A DNA stretch of 64,000 nt. It comes from Clostridium aestuarii. GTDB taxonomy: Bacteria; Bacillota; Clostridia; Clostridiales; Clostridiaceae. The stretch lies in contig NZ_JAPQER010000008.1 of NCBI RefSeq assembly GCF_026735135.1, forward strand, positions 62,001 through 126,000, read 5' to 3'. Shown piece after piece: positions 1 to 12,188 of the stretch. Position numbers and translations under genes: made by a program. The notes beneath the pieces are model-generated. The model was not told the DNA's origin. It did no database searches and worked only from the letters and a program-made list of their open reading frames with translations. Numbering within the stretch: the first letter of the stretch is position 1; every line of letters begins with the position of its first letter.

Positions 1-612
1 ATATCAGGAAGACCTAGTCCAACTGATATTGAAAGGTGTATAGAAGATTTAAAAGGAAAGATTGAGTATATAATAGGGGGAGAAAAGTGTGGGGTTGGTC
101 TTGAATCTACAATTGTTGATTGTACTATAGAACCTCCATGTGTGTTAAGACCAGGTGGTGTAACACTTGAAATGTTAAGAGAGATTGATGATAGAATATA
201 CATAGATCCTGCTATTATGAAAAAGCCAGAAAAGGATTTCAAACCCAAAGCACCAGGAATGAAGTATAGACATTATGCACCAAAAGCACCAGTGAAAATT
301 ATTAGTGGAGATTTGAAAAAAAGTGTTGCAAAAATAAATGAAATAGTGCAAAATTATATAGACGTTGATAAAAAAGTTGGAATTATGGCAACAGATGAAA
401 CTAAAAACCAATATTCTAATGCTGTAATAAAATCATTGGGAAGTAGAAATGATTTATACAGTGTTGGTAAGAACTTATTTGAAGTGTTAAGAGAATTTGA
501 TGATGAAAAAGTTGATGTTATATTATCAGAAGCTTTTGAAGAAAAAGGTATGGGAGTTGCCATAATGAATAGACTTAAAAAGTCAGCGGGATTTGATATA
601 GTAGAGAGTTAA
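1..612 (+). CDS. ywlC: L-threonylcarbamoyladenylate synthase (Sua5/YwlC), 5' truncated by window edge
   Basis: The reading frame is open from base 1, so the start lies outside the window. The first residues (ISGRPSPT) and GLESTIVD match the C-terminal part of the YrdC/TsaC catalytic domain, and LRPGGVTLEML is the usual end of that domain. It continues with the Sua5-specific linker PGMKYRHYAPKAP and a C-terminal Sua5 domain of about 120 residues, so this is the long Sua5/YwlC form and not short TsaC. The enzyme makes threonylcarbamoyl-AMP from threonine, bicarbonate and ATP for the t6A modification of ANN-decoding tRNAs. Its partners TsaB, TsaE and TsaD are encoded further on in this window. 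Confidence 0.93.
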   Translation: MSGRPSPTDIERCIEDLKGKIEYIIGGEKCGVGLESTIVDCTIEPPCVLRPGGVTLEMLREIDDRIYIDPAIMKKPEKDFKPKAPGMKYRHYAPKAPVKIISGDLKKSVAKINEIVQNYIDVDKKVGIMATDETKNQYSNAVIKSLGSRNDLYSVGKNLFEVLREFDDEKVDVILSEAFEEKGMGVAIMNRLKKSAGFDIVES

Positions 613-676
613 TACAAAGGAAATATAAAAATGTTTATTGTAAATACTATATTTATATAAATAAAGGAGGCACAGT

Positions 677-1132
677 ATGAAGGTTTTGTTTGTTTGTACA
701 GGAAATACATGTAGAAGCTGTATGGCTGAAGTTATATTTAACCAAATGTCTAATCTAGATAATATAGAAGCATATTCAGCTGGAATTGCAGTTGTACAAG
801 AAAGTAAAACATCAAAATATACTGCTGCTCTAATAGAAGATAATTTTAAAATTAATATAAGTAATAGAAAAGCTATTCAGTTTACTAAAGAAATGTTAGA
901 AGAAAATGATCTTATACTAACTATGACAAGTTATATAAGAAATGTATTATCAGAAAATTTTCCAAAGTATAAAAATAAAATATATACTTTAAATGAATAC
1001 ATAGAGCTTAAAGAGGATATAAATGATCCTTATGGTGGAGATGCCGAAGTTTATAAAAAAACATTTAATATGCTTAAAAAAAGCATTGAATTGTTATTGG
1101 GTAAAATAAGGGAAGATAATGGTATTGTTTAG
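677..1132 (+). CDS. ywlE: Low-molecular-weight protein arginine phosphatase (YwlE-like)
   Basis: A 151-residue protein with the LMW phosphatase P-loop at its N-terminus (VCTGNTCRS, a C-x5-R-S signature) and the general-acid loop DPYGG near residue 117. A Thr inside the P-loop, as in B. subtilis YwlE, is the feature tied to phospho-arginine preference over phosphotyrosine; that specificity is inferred by family. YwlE reverses protein-arginine phosphorylation by McsB, a stress and proteolysis tag. AAAGGAGG lies 7 bases before the ATG. The gene sits between ywlC and rpiB, as in Bacillus. Confidence 0.9.
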   Translation: MKVLFVCTGNTCRSCMAEVIFNQMSNLDNIEAYSAGIAVVQESKTSKYTAALIEDNFKINISNRKAIQFTKEMLEENDLILTMTSYIRNVLSENFPKYKNKIYTLNEYIELKEDINDPYGGDAEVYKKTFNMLKKSIELLLGKIREDNGIV

Positions 1133-1182
1133 TACTAGCATCTTCTTTTTTTATGATAAAATTTAGAAGAGGAGGTAAAATT

Positions 1183-1632
1183 ATGAAAATAGCAATAGGA
1201 TCTGATCATGGTGGATTAAATTTAAAAAAAGCAGTAATCACACATTTAGAAAAGAAAGGTATAGAAGTTAAGGATTTTGGAACATATACCGAAGAGTCTT
1301 GTGATTATCCTGAGTATGGATGCAAAGTAGCAGAAGAAGTTGTAGCGAAAAATTATGATTTTGGTATTATTATATGTGGTACAGGTATAGGAATAAGTAT
1401 GTCAGCAAATAAAGTTTCAGGTGTAAGAGCAGCTTTATGTCACGACACTTTTAGTGCTCATGCAACTAGACAACACAATAATGCTAATGTACTTGCAATG
1501 GGAGAAAGAGTAATAGGAGAAGGACTTGCTCTTGATATTGTTGATACATTTTTAAATTCAGAATTTGAAGGTGGCAGACATGAAAGAAGAGTAAATAAAA
1601 TTACTGATATAGAGAAAAAATATAGTAAATAA
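1183..1632 (+). CDS. rpiB: Ribose-5-phosphate isomerase B
   Basis: A 149-residue RpiB/LacAB-family protein: N-terminal IGSDHGGLNLK, active-site loop IICGTGIGISMSANK with the catalytic Cys, and the HNNANVLAMGER motif. It interconverts ribose 5-phosphate and ribulose 5-phosphate in the non-oxidative pentose phosphate pathway. An in-frame ATG exists 30 bases upstream at 1153, but GAGGAGG lies between the two and is spaced correctly only for the ATG at 1183, where the family N-terminus MKIAIGSDHGG begins. It precedes upp, matching a ribose to nucleotide salvage theme. Confidence 0.93.
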   Translation: MKIAIGSDHGGLNLKKAVITHLEKKGIEVKDFGTYTEESCDYPEYGCKVAEEVVAKNYDFGIIICGTGIGISMSANKVSGVRAALCHDTFSAHATRQHNNANVLAMGERVIGEGLALDIVDTFLNSEFEGGRHERRVNKITDIEKKYSK

Positions 1633-1700
1633 AAATATGAATAAAAAGATAAAAAATTAATTTATATAAAAATATGAATATACATCAGGAGGAATTTAAA

Positions 1701-2330
1701 ATGAGTAAAATAACACAAATAGAACATCCATTAATACTACATAAGCTAGCAATAATAAGAAGTAAGGAAACAGGTTCTAAGGATTTTAGAGAGCTAGTTG
1801 AAGAAGTAGCAATGCTTATGGCATATGAAGTTACTCGTGATTTACCATTAGAAGAAGTAGAGATAGAAACACCAATATGTAAAACAAAAACAAAAATGTT
1901 AGCAGGAAAAAAAGTAGCTATAGTTCCTATATTAAGAGCAGGTCTTGGAATGGTTGATGGAATGCTTAAGCTTATACCTGCTGCTAAAGTTGGACATATA
2001 GGAATGTATAGAAATGAAGAAACATTAAAACCAGTAGAATATTTCTGTAAATTACCTCAAGATATACAAGAAAGAGAAATAATTGTTACAGATCCAATGC
2101 TTGCTACAGGTGGATCAGCTATTGATGCTATTCAAGCACTTAAGAAAAGAGGAGCAAAAAATATAAGATTAATGTGTCTTGTAGCAGCGCCAGAAGGATT
2201 AAAAGCTGTTGCAGAGGAACACCCTGATGTAAATATTTATGTTGCAGCTATTGATGAAAAATTAAATGAACATGGATATATAGTTCCAGGTCTTGGAGAT
2301 GCAGGCGATAGATTGTTTGGAACAAAATAA
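1701..2330 (+). CDS. upp: Uracil phosphoribosyltransferase
   Basis: A 209-residue type I phosphoribosyltransferase converting uracil and PRPP to UMP (pyrimidine salvage). Landmarks are [12 protein letters not shown], the PRPP-binding loop [12 protein letters not shown] and the C-terminal uracil-binding region [17 protein letters not shown]. The start at 1701 is chosen because CAGGAGG precedes it by 8 bases and [11 protein letters not shown] is the standard N-terminus; the ATG at 1674 would put that ribosome-binding site inside the gene. A strong rho-independent terminator follows 25 bases after the stop. Confidence 0.95.
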   Translation: MSKITQIEHPLILHKLAIIRSKETGSKDFRELVEEVAMLMAYEVTRDLPLEEVEIETPICKTKTKMLAGKKVAIVPILRAGLGMVDGMLKLIPAAKVGHIGMYRNEETLKPVEYFCKLPQDIQEREIIVTDPMLATGGSAIDAIQALKKRGAKNIRLMCLVAAPEGLKAVAEEHPDVNIYVAAIDEKLNEHGYIVPGLGDAGDRLFGTK

Positions 2331-2354
2331 ATTATGATGTAATATGTTTTAAAT

Positions 2355-2387
2355 GCGATAGCGAGTTAGCTATCGCTAATTTTTTTG
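2355..2387 (+). terminator. Terminator after upp
   Basis: Perfect 8-bp stem (GCGATAGC / GCTATCGC) with a 6-base loop, followed by AA and a run of T. It closes the ywlC-ywlE-rpiB-upp group. Confidence 0.9.
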
Positions 2388-2461
2388 CTCTTTTAATTAT
2401 ATCGTTTATAGTATAAAATATAAGTGTTAAATAAATACATATGAAAATAGCGAGGTATACT

Positions 2462-2950
2462 ATGGAGAGGATAGATAAACATAATTATTATTTAGATATT
2501 TGTGAAACAATACTTGAAAGAGGAACCTGTCTTAGAAGAAATTTTGGAGCTATAATTGTTAAAAATGATGAAATTATAGCTTCTGGTTATAGTGGAGCAC
2601 CTAGAGGTAGAAAAAATTGTTCGGATTTAGGATATTGTAGAAGACAAGAATTAAATGTTAAAAGAGGAACAAGATATGAACTTTGTAGATCAGTTCATGC
2701 TGAGCAAAATGCTATTATATCTGCAAGAAGACAAGATATGATTAACTCAACTATGTATCTTGTTGGTAAAGAGATGGAGACAGGAGAATTAGTTAAAGAG
2801 GCAGCACCTTGCTTATTGTGTAAAAGATTTATAATAAACTCAGGAATATTAAGAGTCATTATAAGAAATACAAAAAAAGAATTTACAATAGTTGATGTTC
2901 AAGAATGGATAGATAATGATGATTCATTAAATGGAGAAGGGTCATACTAA
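2462..2950 (+). CDS. Deoxycytidylate (dCMP) deaminase
   Basis: A 162-residue zinc-dependent deaminase of the dCMP/ComEB type. The zinc and catalytic motif HAEQNA is near residue 78 and the second zinc motif APCLLCKR near residue 112; an extra Cys-rich stretch (NCSDLGYCRR) between is typical of dCMP deaminases. The enzyme converts dCMP to dUMP for dTTP synthesis. The start at 2462 gives the canonical MERIDKHNYYLDI N-terminus and is served by GAGGT 7 bases upstream; an in-frame ATG at 2441 lacks a ribosome-binding site. A gap of only about 50 bases to tagO suggests co-transcription. Confidence 0.9.
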   Translation: MERIDKHNYYLDICETILERGTCLRRNFGAIIVKNDEIIASGYSGAPRGRKNCSDLGYCRRQELNVKRGTRYELCRSVHAEQNAIISARRQDMINSTMYLVGKEMETGELVKEAAPCLLCKRFIINSGILRVIIRNTKKEFTIVDVQEWIDNDDSLNGEGSY

Positions 2951-3002
2951 ATTATTGACAGAGTGGAAGTGCATTATTAAAAAGGAAGGTTATAATTAAA
3001 TT

Positions 3003-4082
3003 ATGGATAGTATTAAAATTTTAACAATAATTTCTGTAATGATATCATTCTTAATAACTCCTTTTATTAAGAAATTTGCATTTTATATTAAAGCATTAGA
3101 TATACCTAAAAATAGTAGAAAAATACATAAGAAGCCTATTCCGTTACTTGGAGGAGTTTCTATTTATATTTCTTTTTTAGTTACTATGCTTCTAAAATCG
3201 GGAGAATTATCAAAATCAGAAATAGGTATATTAGTAGGAGCTACCATAATCGTAATTGGTGGGCTAATTGATGATTTGAAGGATATTAGACCAATTTACA
3301 AATTAATGTTTCAAATATGTGCAGCGAGCACTCTTATTATATTTGGAGTGAAAATAGCGTATATAACAAATCCTCTTCCTTGGGGAAACATATATATAAA
3401 TTTAGGGTATTTAGCTATACCTTTAACTATATTTTGGGTAGTAGGAATCACAAATGCAATGAATTTAATTGATGGATTAGATGGGTTAGCAGCTGGTGTA
3501 GCATTTATTTCTTCTGCTACAATTTTTATTATTGCAGTGTTAAATGGAAGAAGAGATGCTGCATTATTAACGGCCATTTTAAGTGGAGCAATATTTGGAT
3601 TTTTACCATATAATTTTAATCCAGCAACTATTTTTATGGGAGATACAGGATCACAACTGTTAGGGTTTTCGCTAGCAGCTATAGCTTTAAAAGGAACTAT
3701 TAAATCAGCAGCAGCGTTTGCTATAGCAGTTCCAGTTTTAGCATTTGGTCTTCCCATATATGATACTTTATTTGCAATGATAAGAAGAAAAATTAATGGA
3801 AAGCCTATAATGCAGGCTGATAGAGGACATTTACATCATAGGTTGCTAGATATGGGATTGAATCAAAAGCAAGTTGTTTTAATAATGTATTTGATAAGTA
3901 CAGTACTTGGTGGTATTTCTATAATAGCAATGCAAATTAGTACAAAAAGAGCATATTTTTTATTAACAGTTGTTATTTTAATAATTGTTTTTGTAGCTTG
4001 GAAATGCGGAATGTTTAAAAACAATGTACAATGTACAAAAACTGAACAATTACAAGATAAAAAACAAGAGAAAAATGCATAA
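3003..4082 (+). CDS. tagO: Undecaprenyl-phosphate GlcNAc-1-phosphate transferase (TagO/WecA family)
   Basis: A 359-residue polytopic membrane enzyme of the MraY/WecA superfamily with about ten hydrophobic segments. Diagnostic motifs are GGLIDDLKD, the Mg-binding NLIDGLDGLAAG, MGDTGSQLLG and the C-terminal HLHHRL. It transfers GlcNAc-1-phosphate to undecaprenyl phosphate, the first membrane step for wall teichoic acid or a similar secondary wall polymer. The next gene is a UDP-GlcNAc 2-epimerase, which supplies ManNAc for the linkage unit, so the pair fits surface polymer synthesis. AAGGAAGG precedes the ATG. Confidence 0.9.
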   Translation: MDSIKILTIISVMISFLITPFIKKFAFYIKALDIPKNSRKIHKKPIPLLGGVSIYISFLVTMLLKSGELSKSEIGILVGATIIVIGGLIDDLKDIRPIYKLMFQICAASTLIIFGVKIAYITNPLPWGNIYINLGYLAIPLTIFWVVGITNAMNLIDGLDGLAAGVAFISSATIFIIAVLNGRRDAALLTAILSGAIFGFLPYNFNPATIFMGDTGSQLLGFSLAAIALKGTIKSAAAFAIAVPVLAFGLPIYDTLFAMIRRKINGKPIMQADRGHLHHRLLDMGLNQKQVVLIMYLISTVLGGISIIAMQISTKRAYFLLTVVILIIVFVAWKCGMFKNNVQCTKTEQLQDKKQEKNA

Positions 4083-4129
4083 AATTTGGAGTGCTATGAA
4101 TATTTAGTTTATTTATTAGAGGTGAATTT

Positions 4130-5251
4130 ATGGATAAAATAAAGGTTATGAGTATTTTTGGAACAAGACCGGAAGCTATAAAAATGGCACCGCTTATTAA
4201 AGAATTAGAAAATATAGAACAAATTGAATCGAAAATATGTGTTACTGCGCAACATAGGGAAATGCTTGATCAAGTTTTGGCGCTTTTTAATATAAGCCCT
4301 GATTATGATTTAGATATAATGAAAGAAAAACAAAGCTTAAATGGAATTACTACTAATGTTTTAAATAATTTAGAAAAAGTTTTTAATAAAGAAATTCCAG
4401 ATATGGTTTTAGTTCATGGAGATACAACTACCACATTTGCAGCTTCACTTGCGGCTTTTTATAAAAAAATAAAGGTAGGGCATGTGGAGGCTGGACTAAG
4501 AACGTATAACAAATTTTTCCCATATCCAGAAGAAATGAATAGAAGGCTTACAGGAGCTATAACTGATTTCCATTTTGCACCTACAACTACAGCTAAAGAT
4601 AATTTGCTCAAAGAAGGAGTATGCGAAGAAAATATATTTGTTACAGGAAATACTGTAATAGATGCAATGAATTATACGGTAGAAGAAAAATATATTTTTA
4701 ATAACAAAGAATTAAATAAAATTGACTATAATAATAAAAGAGTAATAATGGTTACTGCGCATAGAAGGGAAAATTGGGGTACAGGAATAGAAAATATATG
4801 TAAGTCATTAGTTGAAATAGTAAATTCTAATCATGATGTAGAAGTAATATATTTAGTACATTTAAATCCAATAGTAAAAAAAACTGTATATAAATATTTA
4901 AATGGAATAGATAGAGTACATTTACTACCTCCTCTCGATACTAAAGAAACTCATAATTTAATGAAAAAATGTTATATGATTATGACAGATTCAGGTGGTA
5001 TACAAGAGGAAGCACCACATCTTGGTAAACCAGTTTTAGTACTTCGTGATGTAACCGAAAGAATTGAAGCAAAGGAAGCTGGAACAGTAAAACTTGTAGG
5101 AACTAATGAGAACAATATAATAAAAGAAACGAATGTTTTGTTGAACAATATAGGAATATATAATAGAATGAGTAAAGCTGTCAATCCTTATGGAGATGGA
5201 AAAGCTTCTTCTAGAATAGTTAAAATTATATTAGAAAAATTTAATAATTAA
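4130..5251 (+). CDS. mnaA: UDP-N-acetylglucosamine 2-epimerase (non-hydrolysing)
   Basis: A 373-residue GT-B-fold epimerase interconverting UDP-GlcNAc and UDP-ManNAc. The N-terminal FGTRPEAIKMAPL, VHGDTTTTFA, GHVEAGLRT, the loop TAHRREN and the C-terminal DSGGIQEEAP with LRDVTERIE are all characteristic. Full length for the family. It lies 47 bases after tagO and upstream of the atp operon, as mnaA does in B. subtilis. A terminator follows. Confidence 0.95.
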   Translation: MDKIKVMSIFGTRPEAIKMAPLIKELENIEQIESKICVTAQHREMLDQVLALFNISPDYDLDIMKEKQSLNGITTNVLNNLEKVFNKEIPDMVLVHGDTTTTFAASLAAFYKKIKVGHVEAGLRTYNKFFPYPEEMNRRLTGAITDFHFAPTTTAKDNLLKEGVCEENIFVTGNTVIDAMNYTVEEKYIFNNKELNKIDYNNKRVIMVTAHRRENWGTGIENICKSLVEIVNSNHDVEVIYLVHLNPIVKKTVYKYLNGIDRVHLLPPLDTKETHNLMKKCYMIMTDSGGIQEEAPHLGKPVLVLRDVTERIEAKEAGTVKLVGTNENNIIKETNVLLNNIGIYNRMSKAVNPYGDGKASSRIVKIILEKFNN

Positions 5252-5281
5252 TGTAAAACTGTTTAAACATAATTAAAATAG

Positions 5282-5310
5282 ACTGTTGATATAAGATCAA
5301 CAGTTTTTTT
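5282..5310 (+). terminator. Terminator after mnaA
   Basis: Perfect 9-bp stem ACTGTTGAT / ATCAACAGT with a 5-base loop, running straight into six more T residues. It separates the cell-wall pair from the ATP synthase operon. Confidence 0.92.
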
Positions 5311-5406
5311 ATTTTATAAAAAAGTTATAAAAAGGATGAATAAAATTAAATTTGGATAATATAAGTACAGAACTTGTTTTAATTTGCAAAAAAACGTGGA
5401 GGTAAA

Positions 5407-5772
5407 ATGAAAAAAAACGATAGAGTTTGTCATATGCTAGAAAAAATTAAATTTTTGGACTTTATTATGGGCATAATATTAATTCTAATAGTTTATTTTA
5501 GAGCTAAAGAATATTTATTAGCAGTTGTCTTAGGATGCATATTAGCTATCATTAATTTTCATGTAAATACTTATATTACAACATATGCATTAACAAAGAA
5601 AAGCCTGAATGCTAATATGGTTATTATATTTGGTTATTTTTTAAGAATATTTATAGTAGGGATTATAGGAACGTTGATATTTATACATAATGAAATTAAT
5701 GTAATAGCATATGTAATAGGATATACTACACATCTTATTTCTATAGTGTTATATGGCATTAATCTAAAATGA
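5407..5772 (+). CDS. atpI: ATP synthase subunit I (AtpI-like)
   Basis: A 121-residue protein with four predicted membrane helices and no catalytic motif. It is poorly conserved in sequence, as AtpI proteins are; the assignment rests on size, topology and its place directly ahead of atpB. AtpI is thought to help assemble the c-ring or handle cations. GGAGG lies 4-5 bases before the ATG. A Met nine codons further in (MLEKIKF) is an alternative start without its own ribosome-binding site. Confidence 0.75.
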   Translation: MKKNDRVCHMLEKIKFLDFIMGIILILIVYFRAKEYLLAVVLGCILAIINFHVNTYITTYALTKKSLNANMVIIFGYFLRIFIVGIIGTLIFIHNEINVIAYVIGYTTHLISIVLYGINLK

Positions 5773-5798
5773 TTAATGTAATGAATGGGGATGGTTAA

Positions 5799-6479
5799 AT
5801 GGAGCTTAATGCAGAACCGTTGAGTAACTTTTTAGGCAAGTATTTAGGAATTACTCAAGAAATTGTGGTTCAATGGATGATAATTCTTGTGACTTTAGTT
5901 GGTTGTATGTTATTGACTAGAAATTTAAAAAGAATACCTAACAAAAGACAAAGTGTTTTAGAAATATTTGTAGAAACTATAAATAAATTAGTTATAGATA
6001 ATATGGGAGAAGGTTATAAGAGTTTTATTCCTTATATTGGTTCTCTCGTAATATTTTTATTAGGTATGAATGTGACGGGACTAATTGGAGTGCATCCCCC
6101 AACAAAGGATTTGAATGTAACATTAGGTTTAGCTGTGACAAGTTTTGCTGTAATACAAGCATACACAATAAAAAAGCATGGTATATTAGGGTATTTTAAA
6201 GGATATATAACACCAGTAGGAATATTATTACCCATCAATATAATGGAAAGAATAATGTTGCCTGTATCTTTAAGTTTAAGATTATTTGGTAATATATTTG
6301 CAGGTGTAATGATTATGGAACTGATATATGGTGCTTTATTTAAGACACCATTAGGAATTGGGCAAATAGGAATCCCAATACCACTACATTTTTATTTTGA
6401 TGTATTTGATGCTTCAATCCAAATGCTTATATTTGTTATGTTAACTATGATTAACATTAAGATAATTTCTGAACACTAA
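5799..6479 (+). CDS. atpB: F1Fo ATP synthase subunit a
   Basis: A 226-residue membrane protein of the Fo stator. The helix carrying the essential arginine is visible as SLSLRLFGNIFAGVMIMELI, and the following C-terminal helix as FDASIQMLIFVMLTMINI. It forms the half-channels that load and unload ions at the c-ring. It follows atpI by 26 bases in the atp operon. Confidence 0.94.
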   Translation: MELNAEPLSNFLGKYLGITQEIVVQWMIILVTLVGCMLLTRNLKRIPNKRQSVLEIFVETINKLVIDNMGEGYKSFIPYIGSLVIFLLGMNVTGLIGVHPPTKDLNVTLGLAVTSFAVIQAYTIKKHGILGYFKGYITPVGILLPINIMERIMLPVSLSLRLFGNIFAGVMIMELIYGALFKTPLGIGQIGIPIPLHFYFDVFDASIQMLIFVMLTMINIKIISEH

Positions 6480-6586
6480 AAAACTTCTTATAAGGAAAAT
6501 GAAATTTTAATAGAATCAAAAGATCAAAAATCATTAATTACTGTGATTTTCATATAAAAATAAAAAAGTATAGGAGGAAAATAGTT

Positions 6587-6832
6587 ATGAATATTAGTCC
6601 AGAAGCGTTTATATCAGGAATGTGTGCTATAGGGGCAGGAATTGCTGCACTTTCAGTTATTGGTGGAGGGCTTGGAACAGGAAAAGCAACAAGTAAAGCT
6701 GTAGAGAGTATAGCAAGACAACCAGAAGCAGCTGATAAAATAACAAGAACTATGATAATAGGTAGTGCATTATCAGAGGCAACAGCTATTTATGGTTTTT
6801 TGATTGCGATACTATTAGTATTGAAAATTTGA
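6587..6832 (+). CDS. atpE: F1Fo ATP synthase subunit c
   Basis: An 81-residue hairpin proteolipid: two hydrophobic helices joined by the polar loop ARQPEA. The ion-carrying carboxylate is Glu64 in [10 protein letters not shown]. Where sodium-type c subunits have Gln in helix 1 and Ser next to the Glu, this protein has Thr31 and Ala65, which argues for proton use. The ribosome-binding site is TAGGAGGAAA, strong, as expected for the subunit needed in most copies. The 107-base gap upstream is the longest inside the operon. Confidence 0.95.
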   Translation: MNISPEAFISGMCAIGAGIAALSVIGGGLGTGKATSKAVESIARQPEAADKITRTMIIGSALSEATAIYGFLIAILLVLKI

Positions 6833-6888
6833 TAATTTAATAGTGAATTTTTTATAAAATAAGCCTGAAGGGAGGCTTTAGATAAAGT

Positions 6889-7368
6889 ATGAAACTTCAT
6901 TTGCCTACTATTTTAGCCACGATAATTAATTTTATGATTTTTTTTGTTATTTTAAAACATTTTTTATTTACGCCAGTAAGTGAGGTTATTAATTCAAGAA
7001 AAGAAGAGATAGAAAATAATATAAAAAAAGCAGAAGCAGATAGAGAACAAATTGAAGCTTTAAAACGAGAAAATGAAGAAATGGTGAAAAAATCAAAAGG
7101 TGAATGTAAAAATCTTGTTGAAGAATATAAAATTAAAGCTGAAAAAGTATCAGAAGAAATTATTAAAGAAGCTTATGAAGAATCAGAAAGGATTTTAGAA
7201 CGAGCTAGAAAAGAAATAGATAGAGAAACAGAAAAAGCAGAAGGTGAAATTAAAAAAGAGGCAGTAGAATTAGCTATTTTATTATCTTCAAAAGTTTTAC
7301 AAGAATTGATAGATGAAAAGAAACATAGACAACTTATTGAAGATTTTATTGTTAAGGTAGGGAGTTAA
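6889..7368 (+). CDS. atpF: F1Fo ATP synthase subunit b
   Basis: A 159-residue peripheral-stalk subunit: one N-terminal membrane helix (residues about 6-27) followed by a long, highly charged Glu/Lys-rich coiled coil. It links subunit a to delta and alpha. A GGGAGG ribosome-binding site precedes the ATG. The next gene, atpH, starts two bases after its stop. Confidence 0.92.
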   Translation: MKLHLPTILATIINFMIFFVILKHFLFTPVSEVINSRKEEIENNIKKAEADREQIEALKRENEEMVKKSKGECKNLVEEYKIKAEKVSEEIIKEAYEESERILERARKEIDRETEKAEGEIKKEAVELAILLSSKVLQELIDEKKHRQLIEDFIVKVGS

Positions 7369-7370
7369 TT

Positions 7371-7910
7371 ATGTATGAACATTTAGATAGAAGATATGCT
7401 CGTGCTCTTTATGAAATTTCTGAAAAAAAAGGAAAAACTCAAGAATATTTAAAACAAGCAAAAGAAATAGTTGAGTTAATAAAGTCTAATGAAGAGTTAT
7501 ATAATGTTATAAAACATCCTGAAATAAATAGTTTTAAGAAAAAAAACATAATAAAAGGAATATTTAAGGGCAAAATTGAAGATGATTTGTTATCATTTAT
7601 GATTTTGTTAATTGAAAAAGATAGAATTTTGTATATGGAAGAAAAAATAAATGAAATGGAAAAAATGCATCTTAAAAAGCAGAATATTATAGTTGCTCAT
7701 GTTAAAACAGTTATACCATTAGATGATAATCAAAGAACAAAATTGATTGAAAAATTAAAATATAAATATAGTAATAAAAAAATATTGTTAAAAGAAGAAA
7801 TAGATAAAGAATTAATTGGTGGAGCTTATATAAGAATAGGTGATGATGTGATGGATGGAACTATAAAAAACAAGTTTAAGGAAATTGAAAGAAATTCATT
7901 AAGTAAATAG
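7371..7910 (+). CDS. atpH: F1Fo ATP synthase subunit delta
   Basis: A 179-residue OSCP/delta subunit. The N-terminal [11 protein letters not shown] motif and the C-terminal [23 protein letters not shown] are the family signatures. It connects the b-stalk to the top of the alpha/beta hexamer. It is only two bases from atpF, so translational coupling is likely. Confidence 0.93.
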   Translation: MYEHLDRRYARALYEISEKKGKTQEYLKQAKEIVELIKSNEELYNVIKHPEINSFKKKNIIKGIFKGKIEDDLLSFMILLIEKDRILYMEEKINEMEKMHLKKQNIIVAHVKTVIPLDDNQRTKLIEKLKYKYSNKKILLKEEIDKELIGGAYIRIGDDVMDGTIKNKFKEIERNSLSK

Positions 7911-7941
7911 ATTTATTTTATATTAGAGATGAGGTGAGTCT

Positions 7942-9450
7942 ATGCATATAAAACCTGAAGAAATTACTTCAATAATTAGAAGAGAAATAGAAAAATATGA
8001 GAGTAAAATTGAGACAGTAGACTCAGGAACTATAGTACAAATAGGGGATGGAGTAGCAAGAATTTATGGATTAGATGAATGTATGGAAGGAGAGCTCTTA
8101 GAATTTTCTAATAATGTTTATGGTATGGCTCTAAATCTTGAACAAGATAATGTTGGAGCTGTTTTATTAGGAACGGAAGAGGGGATTAAAGAAGGGGATG
8201 TGGTTAAAAGTACTAAAAGAGTTGTTGAAGTACCAGTAGGAGAAGCTTTAATTGGGAGAGTTGTAAATTCTCTTGGTCAACCCCTTGATGGTAAGGGGCT
8301 TATAAAAACTACGCAATCTAGACCGATTGAAGTTGTAGCTCCTGGAGTGATAGAAAGACAATCAGTAAGAGAGCCTCTTCAGACTGGAATAAAAGCTATA
8401 GATTCTATGGTTCCTATTGGAAAAGGACAAAGAGAACTTATAATTGGAGATAGACAAATAGGAAAAACAGCTATTGTTTTAGATACAATTATCAATCAAA
8501 AAGGTAAAAATGTTAAATGTATATATGTTGCTATAGGTCAAAAACAGTCAACGGTAGCTCATATAGTAAATACTTTAACAGAAATGAAAGCTATGGATTA
8601 TACTATTGTAGTATCTTCAACTGCTTCGGATTCAGCACCACTTCAATTTATAGCACCTTATGCAGGATGTAGTATGGGTGAATATTTCATGAATAAAGGG
8701 TGCGATGTACTTATAATATATGATGATTTATCTAAACATGCTGTAGCTTATAGAACTATGTCATTATTACTGAGACGTCCACCAGGAAGGGAAGCATATC
8801 CAGGAGATGTATTTTATTTACATTCAAGATTACTTGAAAGAGCAGCTAGACTTTCAGATAAATTAGGTGGGGGATCTCTTACTGCGTTACCTATAATTGA
8901 AACATTGGCAGGGGATGTCACAGCATATATACCTACCAATGTAATTTCAATTACTGATGGTCAAATATTTCTTGAAACGGAATTGTTTTATGCAGAACAA
9001 AAGCCAGCTATCAATGCAGGAATATCAGTATCTCGTGTTGGAGGAAATGCTCAAATTAAAGCTATGAAGCAAGTTACAGGTACATTAAGATTAGAATTAG
9101 CTCAATATAGAGAGCTTGCAGCATTTGCTCAATTTGGCTCTGAACTTGATAAATCATCAAAGGACAGATTAGAAAAAGGAAAAAGATTAGTAGAAATATT
9201 AAAACAAGATCAATATAATCCTATATCAGTTGAAAAACAAATAATGATTTTGTATGTAGCTATAAATAATTATTTATCCGATATAAAAGTTGGTGATATT
9301 AAGAAGTTTGAAAAAGAGTTCTTAGAATATATGAATACTCATCACAGAAATATAGGTAAATATATATTAAAAGAAAAAGAATTAAATGATGAAATAAAAG
9401 ATGAATTAAATACAGCTGTACAAGAATTTAAGAAAATATTTTTAACATAA
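7942..9450 (+). CDS. atpA: F1Fo ATP synthase subunit alpha
   Basis: A 502-residue alpha subunit, full length. The Walker A motif GDRQIGKT is at residues 169-176, and the Walker B region ([14 protein letters not shown]) and the alpha/beta signature [14 protein letters not shown] are present. It forms the non-catalytic nucleotide sites of the F1 head. GATGAGGTGAG precedes the ATG at 7942. Confidence 0.97.
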   Translation: MHIKPEEITSIIRREIEKYESKIETVDSGTIVQIGDGVARIYGLDECMEGELLEFSNNVYGMALNLEQDNVGAVLLGTEEGIKEGDVVKSTKRVVEVPVGEALIGRVVNSLGQPLDGKGLIKTTQSRPIEVVAPGVIERQSVREPLQTGIKAIDSMVPIGKGQRELIIGDRQIGKTAIVLDTIINQKGKNVKCIYVAIGQKQSTVAHIVNTLTEMKAMDYTIVVSSTASDSAPLQFIAPYAGCSMGEYFMNKGCDVLIIYDDLSKHAVAYRTMSLLLRRPPGREAYPGDVFYLHSRLLERAARLSDKLGGGSLTALPIIETLAGDVTAYIPTNVISITDGQIFLETELFYAEQKPAINAGISVSRVGGNAQIKAMKQVTGTLRLELAQYRELAAFAQFGSELDKSSKDRLEKGKRLVEILKQDQYNPISVEKQIMILYVAINNYLSDIKVGDIKKFEKEFLEYMNTHHRNIGKYILKEKELNDEIKDELNTAVQEFKKIFLT

Positions 9451-9483
9451 TATTAGTTTGTTTTTAGGAGGTAAAGTTAGATT

Positions 9484-11749
<2,266 letters not shown>

Positions 11750-11767
11750 ATTTGGGGGGAAAGTTAA

Positions 11768-12169
11768 ATGTCAAATTCAATTAACATTACAATAATTACT
11801 CCTGAAAGAGAATTTTACAAAGGAAAAATTATTGAATTAAAAACAGAAAGTATAGAAGGCAAATTAGGAATATTACCTAAACACTTACCGTTAATTGTTT
11901 TATTAAATCCCACTATTTCAGAGTTTACTAATATAGATAATGAAAAGAAAAAGTTGTTTTCTTCTTCTGGAGTTTTGAAAGTAATTAATAGTGAAGCATT
12001 AATGTTATGTGATGCATGCGAATGGCCGGAAAATATTGATTTAAGAAGGGCTGAAGAATCTAAAAAAAGAGCAGAAGAAAGGCTAAAACAAAAAGAAGGG
12101 ATTGATGTACATAGAGCTCAATTATCTCTTATGAGAGCATTAACTAGAATTAGAGTGAAAAATATATAA
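11768..12169 (+). CDS. atpC: F1Fo ATP synthase subunit epsilon
   Basis: A 133-residue subunit with an N-terminal beta-sandwich (ITIITPEREFYKGKI, EGKLGILPKHLPLI) and a C-terminal two-helix hairpin rich in Arg/Lys/Glu that can inhibit ATP hydrolysis. It ends the operon; a long hairpin lies 20 bases downstream. Confidence 0.92.
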   Translation: MSNSINITIITPEREFYKGKIIELKTESIEGKLGILPKHLPLIVLLNPTISEFTNIDNEKKKLFSSSGVLKVINSEALMLCDACEWPENIDLRRAEESKKRAEERLKQKEGIDVHRAQLSLMRALTRIRVKNI

Positions 12170-12188
12170 TAAGATAAAGATAAAAAAG

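Noticed and set aside
6587..6832. Sodium-type ATP synthase
   Set aside because: The c subunit lacks the Gln and Ser sodium ligands.
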